This document shows, in pieces, positions 1-9,651 of a stretch of 64,000 nucleotides of DNA. Under the pieces are notes generated by a model. The model searched no databases. It was not told the DNA's origin and was given only the letters and a program-made list of their open reading frames with translations. Numbering within the stretch: position 1 is the first letter of the stretch; every line of letters starts with the position of its first letter. A program made the position numbers and the translations under genes. Origin of the DNA: Plazaster borealis (taxonomy: Eukaryota; Echinodermata; Asteroidea; Forcipulatida; Labidiasteridae); NCBI GenBank assembly GCA_021014325.1, contig CM037463.1, forward strand, positions 20,468,026 to 20,532,025. The letters run 5' to 3'.

Positions 1-508
1 GTTGAATGACAGCACAAGGCAGTCAAGTAGAAAGAGGTGAAAAGATAGGAAAATGCAGTCAGAAAAAAGCAAGGGATTAAAAAGGTGGACAAAGGGAAGG
101 GAGGGGTTATTTGGAACAGGTTTTTAAAAAAAACACCCACGCAAAATCTTTCTTTGAAGTTGTACAATTATTAGAAGGGTAGGGTTGGGTTTGCCCTAAC
201 TTTTTTTCAGTGACTAGCCAGCAGGACCAGTAAGCTTGGCATTTCACTAGGCTGTGAGCTTTTTCACTAGCCCATACTTTATATTAAATGGGATGTTTTT
301 TCAACACTGAGTTAGCCAGCCGGACCACTTTGAGTGAATTTTGACTGGTCCTCTGGTGTTTTTTACTGGCATTTGGCCAGCGGACCAGGAGAACGCTGAA
401 GGGGCATTTCGGGTAGTTTTTTTGATTAGGTCAGAAAGTGCAGAGTGTGGGGCGGAGGCGTGGGGAGGGGATGGTGGTGGGGGGGGTGGTAAAGAAGGAG
501 ATACTTAC
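1..508 (-). other. PDK intron 5 (partial) with a dispersed repeat
   Basis: No coding exon is seen. Positions 180–400 carry a repeat with the recurring phrase 'gcc-agc-ggaccag'. It is found again, inverted, at about 21,475–21,725, and as a fragment near 7,728–7,770. Confidence 0.6.
180..400 (+). repeat. Dispersed repeat R1 (GGACCAG-type), copy 1
   Basis: Shares long segments with the inverse of 21,475–21,725: CAGTGACTAGCCAGCAGGAC, then a stretch with ACTAGTCC/ACTAGCCC, then ACTGG-GGCC-GCGGACC. No coding capacity is seen. Confidence 0.7.
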
Positions 509-629
509 TGTGTTGATTGATGAGCATTCTAATGCTTATACGTGAGAGGTAGAAACGATCAAGAAAGTACTGGATGGTGCTCTCTTCAAAGTGTTCTACA
601 TCGTAACTCTGCCTCATCTCCAACACGCC
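509..629 (-). CDS. PDK: PDK coding exon 5
   Basis: Acceptor TAACAG, then [16 protein letters not shown] and the conserved [18 protein letters not shown], ending INQH plus one base before a GTAAGTATC donor. The next exon would begin with the LLFG region and is outside the window. Confidence 0.94.
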
Positions 630-3600
630 CTGTTACCATGGAAACGAGAGAGAGAAAACAAACAAGTTATCAGCACTGAGTACTTTGTCTTGATTACAGA
701 TGTTCCAATTGTAATTCGTAGTTAACGATTAACAGTAATTAGTAGGTCGTAATTCTCCAAATCAATTTCCTTTAGAAGCATATGGAAAAACAATAAAGTT
801 ATCTTAAAAAGAGGGCGTAATTGTCAGATGAGAACAGAAGTCATTGCAGAGGAGAAAAATTGAAGAATAACAAGAAAAAAAGACTTTGCATAAACCTCAA
901 AATCAAACTTTGCATGAGGTCTGGATACTTAGTGCGAAGTTTATCAGTTCCTTACCTGTGCCATTGTCTCAACGACATTTGCATGCCTGTTTCTTATTGT
1001 TATCAGTTGATCTGTAAATCTGTAATGATACAACAAAATAAAAACACACAAATGTTGTTAATCTGGTGAGGTTTGCGGAGAACACCATGTACATAAAACT
1101 CTCTCTGAGTTGCGGTGGTTCTGAAAAGCACCAACAACTCGACCTTTTGATCAGAATGCTCTGAGCCCAATTTCACAGAGCTGCTTAAAAATTAAAGCAG
1201 AATATTTTGCTTAACAATTTTCTGCTAAGCAAAACTGAGCAGGAAACCAGTCAAAGACGGTACGTATGATAAAGCATTTTGGCCGGTAACCTTATTCTGG
1301 TAAGTAAACATGTTTTGTGCTTAGCTACTTTTTGTGCTTAAAGGCATCGTACACGTTTGGTAATTACTAAAAATATATATTAGCATAAAAACTGACTTGG
1401 TAACGAGCTGTTGATAGTATAAAACATTGTGAGAAACGACTCCCTCTGAAGAAACGTAGTTTTTGAGAAAGAGGTAATTTCTCACTAAAATAATAAAAAC
1501 TTCTTGCAAGAAGTTTTTATTCCTAATCTGAAAGCACACAAAAGTGTACAACAAGGGTGTTTTTTCTTTCATCATTTTCTTGCAACTTCGATGACCAATT
1601 GAGCCCAAATTTTCACAGGCTTGTTATTTTATGCATATGTTGGGATACACCAAATGAGAACACTGGTCTTTGACAATTACCAAACGTGTATGATGCCTTT
1701 AAGCAGTCCAATAAAACAGGGCCCTGATCATATTTAGGAGATCGCTAAAAGTTGATAAAACTCAAAATGAAAAGAATTGTTGCAATTCAGTAAATCATCA
1801 TAACATGTGCAAAGTCGTAAATTTTAAAGATTTCCCCTAAACTGCAAAGCTAATGTTCAACCCCTCTCCATCCTCCAAAATATTCTCTGCAGAACAACAA
1901 CAAGAATCAAAGATAATGGTAAATAGTTTGGCATCTTTCACCGATAACAGAAGCTGATAAATGTTCATGGACTTTGACATTGGGAGTCAAACATCACTGC
2001 AGTGCATCACTGCACTGCAAAGGTCGACACGACACGCTGTGAGTACATGCAGGGTCCAATTGTATGGCTCTATTTACTGGAAAAATCTGTGCTTACGGTT
2101 AGCAGAAAAATCCACGCTCAGCGTAAAGCATATTTTGCAAGTTAGCAAGGACTTTTTGCTTGCGTGCATGAGTACTTCACGTTCCTAAGCACTTTTATAT
2201 TACACAGCTAGCATAGAAAGTTTGCACTTATCCATTAGGCAGACAATGGTGACTGTAAATAAAGAACTCCTCGATAAGCAGAGACATAATATTGGGCTGT
2301 GTAATCTGAATCAAACGATCGAGGGGAAACAAACTTGTCACTATCTTGTTTTATTGATAGTGAAAGAAGTGACTCATGGAGTTTTGCAGAGGGAATGAAA
2401 CCCGTAAACACTCTGAAGGCAAAGAGTTTTGCACATGTTGGGTACATGTATTTCTGGTCAAAGTTGGAAGGAAAATACAATATAGTGAAAGTACATGTAG
2501 GAAAGCAGTACATGTATCTTTTGCTGTGTGATGGGGTCCATGGGTTTTGTACACCCTTGAGGGCAATTGGCACCCTTGGCTTTGCCTCGGATGCCATTTG
2601 CCTCTTCGGATGTACAAAACTCAATAGACCCCAATACAGCGGTTTCAATTGTTTAATGATTGCATCAGCATTGAGACTGATCAATTATCAGTCTATTACT
2701 GTACACTGCAAGAGTAAATATAAGTGTAAACACTTGGTGAAACTACATTATGTAAACAATAACAACAACCTTCTTGAAAAATGGCACCCTCGGCTTTGCC
2801 TCGGATGCCATTTACCCCTCGGATGTACAAAACACAATAGATCTCAATACAGTGGCATCAATTGTTTAATGATTGCATCAGCATTCAGACTTATCAATTA
2901 TCAGTCTATTACTGTACACTGCAAGAGTAAAGATAAATGCAAACTCTTGGTGACACTTTATGTAAACAATAACAACAACCTTCTTGAAAAATGGCACCCT
3001 CGGCTTTGCCTCTGATGCCATTTGCCCCTCGAAGGTAAAAAAAACACCATGAACCCCAATAGTGTGGCATCAATTGCTTGTTGATTGCATCAGCATTGAG
3101 TCTTATCAATTATCAGTCTATTATTAAACTGCTAGGGCAAAGATCAATGCAACTCCGTAAAAACTACATGTAAACAATAACAACAACCTTCTTGAAAAGA
3201 AAAAAAACCCACACATAGTATACAAACAAACTGAATTTTTTTCTACATGAAACATGTCTGAAATCTATAAGTTGCACTAAAAAAAAAAATTATCTCAACA
3301 AAAGTTTTTCATGCACAAACCAACTTTTTGTTTCTTGTTTGTTTGTTTGTTTGTTTTTCCCCAAGATGGTTTCACTGGAATGTAAAATGTGAGAAGTCCG
3401 TGAAATCATGTTTCATTCGCAAAGGAAAACATTTCTTTTTGGACGGCCTTCCGTTCACCGGGAATATACTTACAGTTGCATTGACTTAGAGTCGTTCCTA
3501 CTGTCGACAAACATCAAGAGATCTTCCAATGACTGTGTGTACCTGAAACAAAAAGGGTAAACAATAATACATAATAAATAACAACCACCACCATTCTACT

Positions 3601-6600
3601 GAAGAAATCAATCCGCTCTTCTCAGAGATTTTCACATAGTTCAACCGGATAGAATAACAAGAATTTATCTAACCTCACATGTAATCTAAGACCGAAATAG
3701 TTTCCAAGATGATTGGTACCTTGCGAGCCTGACACTGTTCTTGTAAGGGCAAAGGGCATGACCTCTGTGAGGGAAAACATTTCCACTAATACATATTGAG
3801 GGGCATCGCACCAAGGCAATGGGCGGGCGTGGAAGTAATTGCCTTCATGAGGTATCAGGCCTGGGCCCAATTTCATAAAGCTGCTTAAGCAGAAAAAATT
3901 GCTTAACAATTTCATGCTAAGCAGAAATGAGCAGGATACCAGTCACAAATTGTACATGTGACATGGTAGTTCGGCTGGTAATCTTATTCTGGTAAGCAAA
4001 ATTTGATTGTGCTTAAGCAGCTCTATGAAATTGGGCCCTGTACTGGTATGAGCAGTATAAGTTAATATTAAGTGTGAACTACATGCAACATTGAAGCTAA
4101 ATCAATAATTGTTCACCACCACCCAAAAATAAAATAAACAATTCTGTAATGTGCATTTGAAGAATTTCATACCATGATTTGACTGTTTTGCTCGAAGGCA
4201 TTTGGAGGAGTTTTTCTGGCAGGAGGTTGATCTCTTTCATGATGTTACAGATCCGGACGGGTAATTCTTGCCGAAGAAACATGAACGATTTCTTCTCATT
4301 GGCTTCATTCAAACCTGCGAAGAAAGAAAAACAAAATTTGTATTTATAAGATTATTCCATCAGGTTTGAATCCAGGCCTGGTCAGTTGCGACACTTGTGT
4401 CCTTGAGCAAGGCACTTCATCATAATTGCTTCCCTCCACCCAGGAGGAGTACAAAATGGGTACCAGTCAGAGCTGAGGAGTAAACCTGCAATGGACTGCC
4501 TGCCATCTTATCTTGTCCAGGGCACAATTTCATAGAGCTGCTTAAAGGCACTGAACACGTTTGGAAATTGTCAAAGACCAGTGTTCTCACTTGGTGTATC
4601 CCAACATATGCATAAAATAACAAGCCTGTGAAAATTTGGGCTCAATTGGTCTTCGAAGTTGCAAGAAAATGATGAAAGAAAAAACACCCTTGTTGTACAA
4701 TTGTGTGCTTTCAGATAGGAATAAAAACTTCTTGCAAGAAGTTTTTATTATTTTAGTGAGAAATTACCTCTTTCTCAAGGGAGTCGTTTCCTACAATGTT
4801 TTATACTATCAACAGCTCTCCGTTGCTTGTTACCAAGTAAGTTTTTATGCTAATATTTGTTTTGAGTCATTACCAAACGTGTACGATACCTTTAAGCACA
4901 AGAAAGTAGCTAAGCACAAAAAAATGTTGCTTACCAGAATAAGAATTCACAGCCAAACTACCATGTCACATGTACAATTTGTGACCTGTGCTGTATCCTG
5001 CTCATTTCTGCTTAAATAGCAGAAAATTGTTAAGCAATATTTTCTGCTTAAGCAGCTCTATGAAATTGGGCCCTGGGGGAATAGAAATATTCTCAGTGAA
5101 GGAAATAAAGTTGCACTTTGACAGACCCCAATATTCGAAAATAACATGCAAGACTTACAACGGTCTATTTCACTCGAGCTTGTGGGATAACTAATATAAC
5201 TCCCCACAACTTTATTTTGAAGCAAAGATTTACTCATACTTTTTTGTTTAATTTGATTTCCATGTACAGTATGTAAGGTAAAGCCATGAAAGTAGGTTCT
5301 GTATCAGGCCTGGAATTTCTTTTTGAGAGGGCAAGGCCATTTGAGGCCAGGAGCATGGCCTCTGTGTAATTCTAGACCTGCTGTACATGTATGTCCACAA
5401 TCAATTCCTTTGATCAAATCTCTGGTCCAAACTCTCTTTACAACGTACATGTGAATGTGTATGTTCAAGTAATTTCATGTGTGCATATCATGCTTTTAAT
5501 AGAGGTTTTAGGCGGATTGGGCCAAGTAAAAAAAAACAAATACACCAGTTGATCGTCCTGGTTTTTTCAAAAAGAGGAGGATAACATTAACAGCCCTTTT
5601 ATTTTATATTTTAAGGAGTCTGAAAGAGCCAGACTAAAAATCTGCCGGCTTTGTAGAACTCAGAAACTTTCTAAAATATGGGTAAATTAAATCAATCTTT
5701 GAAAGAATTGTGCCAATTTGAAGAACATAATACATGAACAAATTATTTTATTTATTTTAATTTTAATTTAATTTTATTTTTTTGGTGTGGGGGAACCAAA
5801 AAACAAAACAAAAAGGAAAAAAAGGATGAGGGCTAAGACGATCAAATAGTGTTTGTTTTTTGCTTGGCCTCAGTCTGGTTCAATCATTTGATTGAAGTCT
5901 TGGCCCAAGTACTTTGTACTTACAATACATGTACTACTAACACTAACAGCCATACATGTAAATACACCACTAGTGTTTTTAACTGACAAAATTTACAACA
6001 CCATGAGAACCAAAAAACAAACAGCTGAGCTGGCATTACTGTGCACAAAGTTGTATGTACATTTATGTAGTACATACTGTGTATACTAATGCAATGGTAC
6101 AATAATATTAGCACATTCTGCAAGGATATTATTGTTGCTGGCAGTCTGCCAATATAGACCCAGTGGGCGTTGTCAAGCAACTCTGAGCTCTGATTGGCTG
6201 CATATGGGGGGTGTGTGAGTACGTCAATGCATTATGAATGGTACCATGGATGCATTACCAAAGGTCTGGTCAGAAGAATGCAGTTTATACCAATGACCTA
6301 CATTACATGTAGTTATTTCTAGAGTGGATTGTGTACACACAAAACCTCACGTAGGCAGGATAAATTTATGTACATAAATTAACTGCTCTCAGTGTGCAGT
6401 TTACAAATTAGTACAAATTTTAGTACATAATATGTGAAAAAAACACCAAAACAAGGTCTAATGGTGCACAGTTGCAAAACAATTATTTTCACATTTTCCT
6501 TGTCTGGTATTTTTAACAGTTTATTGTGTACAATACTTTAAAAAATGTACACATTTTGAAAATCAAGGTTGATTGGAAATGAGGCATACTTTTGCAAACT

Positions 6601-8647
6601 CATATTATGACCAATTAAAAAAAGAAAACAAGGTTGGATAAGAAATGAGAGGAAATGAAAGACACATTCAAACTCATTTGATTTGAACTGTACATAAACT
6701 TGTACCCCATAAAAGTTCAACTGGGCCCAATTTCATGGCTGCGCTTACGCCCAGCTGCGTCCCATAGAAATACACACGTTACAATGCGCGTAAGCGCAGA
6801 ATTATTTGGTAAGCAGTGCCATGAAATTGGGCCCTGATGTGTACAACATACACAGATCAGGGTCCAAATTCATGGCAGTGCCATGAAATTGGGCCCTGAT
6901 GTGTACAACATACACAGATCAGGGTCCAAATTCATGGCTCTGCTTACCGCCGAATTACTGCAATTACTGAGCCCTGTAAAGCCTAACTCAATTAGCCTTT
7001 TTGAGGTATGGTTGACACTATAAGAATGCACTGTTTGGTTTGGGTGTATACAGACAAATTTACCCAAATTAGTGTCATAGTATTGTGTCCACCATATCTC
7101 AAAATGGCTTATGGGATGTAAGCGAAGGTTTTACCCAGGATTTGGTAAAAGGGTGTTCAAATTTGCTGGAAATTTAGAAAATGGGTGTCCAAATTGTTCA
7201 CTTACGATACATAAAAATGTAATAAAATGACAGATAAAACAGGGTGTCCAAATTTTAAACAGGGTGTCCAAAAGACACCCAGACACCCCTCTGGCTAACA
7301 CTATGTATAAAGCGCATCATTCCACGGTAAGCAGAGCCATGAATTTAGGCCGTGGTACATACATACATGGTGAACATCTACCAGTAAGTTGTTTTGGTAC
7401 CCACTAACCGATCCTAATATTTTAGAATTTTCTGAAATGCACCGATAATTATGACTTCACTACCTTTATTCAGAAATAATTGTCTTAAAAGCCAGTGAGA
7501 AGAAATTATAATCTTCAATTCTTATTACTGCCACTCTTCCAGTATTGAATCTTGGCATTACACCGAAAAATTCCATTATAATTTTTAAGATATACTTAAC
7601 CTAAAACCAATGACAAATATTTCATTTGTGTGTCTTACAAAGCCTCATATTCAAGCAAGGAGCTCTCTTCTTAAGTTTCAAGGGAAAGTAATCTCTCTTT
7701 TGTATCTTTTTTCTTTTTTGAAGGAGACTGGTCCTCGGGTGTTTTAACTAGCATTTGGCCAGAGGACCACTGTACCTCCATGGTGTTTAGGGAGAAGGCT
7801 GTGAGTGCGACTATAAAAACAATTACCTTAGTTTCATTGCCGAGGTGTACAAACTGTACCCAAAATTGATCAACCATGTATTGTAAACAGTAGGGAAATT
7901 TACAACACACTGAACCAGTCATGACACAAATTACAAATTAAACTATTAACAGACTAACACATTGTGTTATGTGGAATTGTTTGTTTTAGAAGATGAAAAC
8001 TTGAATTGAATAATTTACTCCTCCTTCCTTGTCCTATGTTTGTTAGCACACAATTTAGGTTTTTTAATAACAATTAGTTATCACGGTTATTGACTAAGTT
8101 AGCAGTGAGCATCACCTTTTAATTGAATTCTTACTCTTTATCTGTTTATATTATTATTATTATTGAAAAAAAAATGTAATTATTCATTTTTACTATTTTA
8201 GTAATACTAATTAATAATAGTACTTTGGTTTTGGGGTCTTAAGTAATTAATTAATATTGATTAGTTAATGCAGCAAGGATTGTCAGACTCAATGAATAAA
8301 TGCCAATGGGAACACTTCCACATCCGACCGCCAATTTTTTATTTATTATGACCAAAAACAGTATCCAGAACAGGAGGAATTCCAACAGGAGTATAGTTTT
8401 AAAAACTATGGCTATCACTATGTTTGTAACCAGACATGATTAAGTTTTCGAACTCTCATTTTTAAGTGAAAAAGTGGCGGTCAGATTTGGCATCTTTGTT
8501 TCCATCATGCAGGAAACTCATCAAAAACTCACCGAAATCCAGGAACTGTTTCATCGACAAAGGTGACGGCGAAAACTTCGAGAAATGTTCCATTTGTGAG
8601 GGCAGACTTTTTAAAGTATTTAATAGAAAAATCGTCACACGAACCAT
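509..8647 (-). CDS. PDK: Pyruvate dehydrogenase kinase, mitochondrial (5' part, five exons, runs off the left edge)
   Basis: Family role: a mitochondrial matrix kinase that phosphorylates the E1-alpha subunit of the pyruvate dehydrogenase complex and switches it off. Coding exons, in transcript order: 8647-8533, 4314-4173, 3542-3474, 1019-956 and 629-509. All join in frame at GT-AG sites and encode 170 residues. Seen: [18 protein letters not shown] (exon 1), [18 protein letters not shown] (exon 2), [15 protein letters not shown] (exon 4) and [18 protein letters not shown] (exon 5), all hallmark stretches of the N-terminal helical domain of PDKs. The C-terminal GHKL-type ATPase half lies beyond position 1. 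The start at 8647 gives an N-terminus of nearly the same length as vertebrate PDKs. An Ala-free oddity is Glu where PDKs usually have Pro before TMAQ. The vertebrate paralogue cannot be assigned. The gene is divergent from CDV3. Confidence 0.93.
956..1019 (-). CDS. PDK: PDK coding exon 4 (64-bp micro-exon)
   Basis: Found by looking for the missing piece between exons 3 and 5. The acceptor ATTACAG and donor GTAAGG flank codons reading [20 protein letters not shown]. Both phases fit the neighbouring exons exactly. It is too short to stand out as an open frame. Confidence 0.9.
1161..1727. mobile_element. MITE family A interrupted by MITE family B
   Basis: The outer element starts GAGCCCAATTTCACAGAGCT and ends near AACAGGGCCCTG. 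At 1338–1702 a family B element, inverted relative to other copies and bounded by TTAA on each side, interrupts it at the outer element's 'gcTTAAgca'. Confidence 0.75.
2632..3200. repeat. Tandem repeat, about 213-bp period, three copies
   Basis: Units start at about 2632, 2845 and 3057 with CAATA-AGTGGCATCAATTG, followed by TTATCAATTATCAGTCTATT and GTAAACAATAACAACAACC. The third unit is truncated. It lies in the PDK intron between exons 3 and 4. A long open frame through it (2335–3015) is a by-product of the repeat. Confidence 0.85.
3474..3542 (-). CDS. PDK: PDK coding exon 3
   Basis: After a TTTCAG acceptor it reads [18 protein letters not shown] and ends in a Leu codon split by a GTAAGT donor. 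This corresponds to the PDK helix that begins SWY-QS-L. Confidence 0.9.
3862..4039. mobile_element. MITE family A, intact copy
   Basis: A near-palindrome of about 178 bp. It opens GGGCCCAATTTCATAAAGCT and closes AGCTCTATGAAATTGGGCCC, with inner inverted arms TTGCTTAACAATTT and TAAGCAGAAATGAGCAGG. It ends 134 bp downstream, in the sense of the gene, of PDK exon 2. Confidence 0.85.
4173..4314 (-). CDS. PDK: PDK coding exon 2
   Basis: Begins after TCGCAG and completes the split Gly codon. It encodes [18 protein letters not shown] and onward to SSKTVKSW. The donor GTATGA splits the Trp codon. Residues about 39–86. Confidence 0.93.
4356..4510 (+). mobile_element. SINE-like repeat (family S1), 3' fragment
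   Basis: Contains a tRNA-type B box (GGTTTGAATCC) followed by ACTTGTGTCCTTGAGCAAGG and 'ATGGGTACC'. The same order occurs in the longer inverted copy at 22,975–23,295. Confidence 0.65.
4519..5075. mobile_element. MITE family A interrupted by MITE family B
   Basis: Outer ends GGGCACAATTTCATAGAGCT and AGCTCTATGAAATTGGGCCC. A TTAA-bounded family B element occupies 4542–4895, the same kind of nesting as at 1161–1727 but in the opposite orientation. Confidence 0.8.
4542..4895 (+). mobile_element. MITE family B (TTAA target site)
   Basis: Ends TTAAAGGCACTGAACACGTT and CCAAACGTGTACGATACCTTTAA are imperfect inverted repeats, with TTAA at both borders. The centre carries the hairpin AAAACTTCTTGCAAGAAGTTTT. 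Flanking TTAA is the known signature of piggyBac-type transposition; no transposase is present. Confidence 0.8.
6721..6836. mobile_element. Short inverted-repeat element related to MITE family A
   Basis: About 116 bp. It opens GGGCCCAATTTCATGGCTGC, closes GCCATGAAATTGGGCCC, and has GCGCTTACGC / GCGTAAGCGC arms inside. A better-preserved relative is at 58,648–58,770. Confidence 0.75.
6814..6937 (+). repeat. 62-bp direct tandem duplication
   Basis: The segment containing CAGTGCCATGAAATTGGGCC and TGTACAACATACACAGATCA occurs twice in a row with a 62-bp shift and almost no change, so it is a recent local duplication. Confidence 0.8.
8533..8647 (-). CDS. PDK: PDK coding exon 1
   Basis: Encodes residues 1–38 from ATG at 8647, ending in QFLDF plus the first base of a Gly codon, then a GTGAGT donor. 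A CT-rich tract ending CACAG lies about 8–9 bases upstream of the ATG, so a 5' UTR intron is possible. Confidence 0.92.
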
Positions 8648-9429
8648 ACTGATTACTGTGTGAGGGAGGATGCCCTAAGCTTGTAAAATTGACCAACGAG
8701 CCGAAGCGGACGGAGGCTTTAGCCCCGACGGGTAAATATTGTGTTGTCGACGGGTCAGTACGCTTCCTGGCTGTGGTTGGTACTTTTCGGTTGTTGGCTG
8801 GCGGGACTACGACCGAGTTCGAATGACTGACTTGGGATGGCACACTGTTTTCTATCCACAGCTCGAAATTATTTTTTTAAGCTTCAGTGTCGTCAGTGCT
8901 CACTTGCTGATTCCAGATTGTTGTCTGCTTGCAGATTGAGTAAGCATGATGGTGGTGATCACTAAAAATAGCAGATTGTTAAAACTCAAAGTTCAATGCA
9001 ATCCCTTCACGAAAAAATGACACTGTGTCACCGATGATCGATGTACACGTATTGTTGGCTATCCAAACGGCCGGACGGAAAATCACTGTGGAAAATCACC
9101 AACAATTAACCTCGTCTCCACAACAGCTCCATCCCATTGACAGAGAGATTGAGAAACTCGAAGAACCTGAAACAAGGATGAAATTACGGTGACACAAACG
9201 GAAGTGGTTACTTTCAACTTTGAACTTCTTAGGCATTTGTATCAACTTTGACCTTTGCTAATGCATTTCGGGAAAGTCATGCGCAATCAGCTCAGAAATC
9301 CTCCTGCCGACACTCTCGCACGTCGAATCACGTTGTAACCAAAAAAATACTGCATCTGGTAAGGAGTTTCAGTTTATAAATTCTCTTTTTTTCCTTCAGA
9401 TATTAATCCTTTCCGAGGCTGGACGAACC
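8648..9429. promoter_or_regulatory. Divergent promoter region between PDK and CDV3
   Basis: Only 782 bp separate the two start codons, which point away from each other, so both 5' UTRs and promoters must be here or overlap it. The stretch is GC-richer than the flanking introns and has CG dinucleotides (for example 8,695–8,780 and 9,300–9,335) and GCGCAAT at about 9,280. A pyrimidine tract ending CAG at 9,397–9,399 could be a 5' UTR splice acceptor for CDV3. No transcription start can be fixed from sequence alone. Confidence 0.6.
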
Positions 9430-9651
9430 ATGAGTGAAGAAAAGTCTTTAGAGGACTTCTTCGCGAAGAAGGATAAGAGCAAGAAAAGTAAAAAAAGTAA
9501 AAATAAATTTGCGAAGAGTACGACGGAAGAGATTGCAAAAAGACTCACCGAAGCTGACCTAAAGAAAGAAAGAAAGGAGAAAGAGAAGGAAAAACCGCCA
9601 CCTCCGAAGGAAACAGACGACAAAGTAGACAAACCAAAGGACATAATAGGG
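9430..9651 (+). CDS. CDV3: CDV3 exon 1
   Basis: Residues 1–74: FFAKKDK motif, Lys/Glu-rich helix and a PPPP turn, ending KDIIG at a GTGAGG donor (phase 0). Confidence 0.93.

Larger units (their letters stand above)
5300..8532 (-). other. Remainder of PDK intron 1
   Basis: No exon is seen. It holds an AT-rich stretch near 5,740–5,830, small family A-like inverted repeats at 6,721–6,836, and a 62-bp direct duplication at 6,814–6,937. An R1 fragment lies near 7,728–7,770, and the AT-rich stretch 7,920–8,280 has no repeat I can name. Confidence 0.5.

Noticed and set aside
2335..3015. 226-codon plus-strand open frame
   Set aside because: It runs through the 213-bp tandem array and simply repeats the unit's translation.
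9358..9399. A 42-bp 5' UTR intron before CDV3 (GTAAGG ... TTCAG)
   Set aside because: Shorter than spliceosomal introns normally are in animals; the acceptor may serve a more distant leader exon instead.
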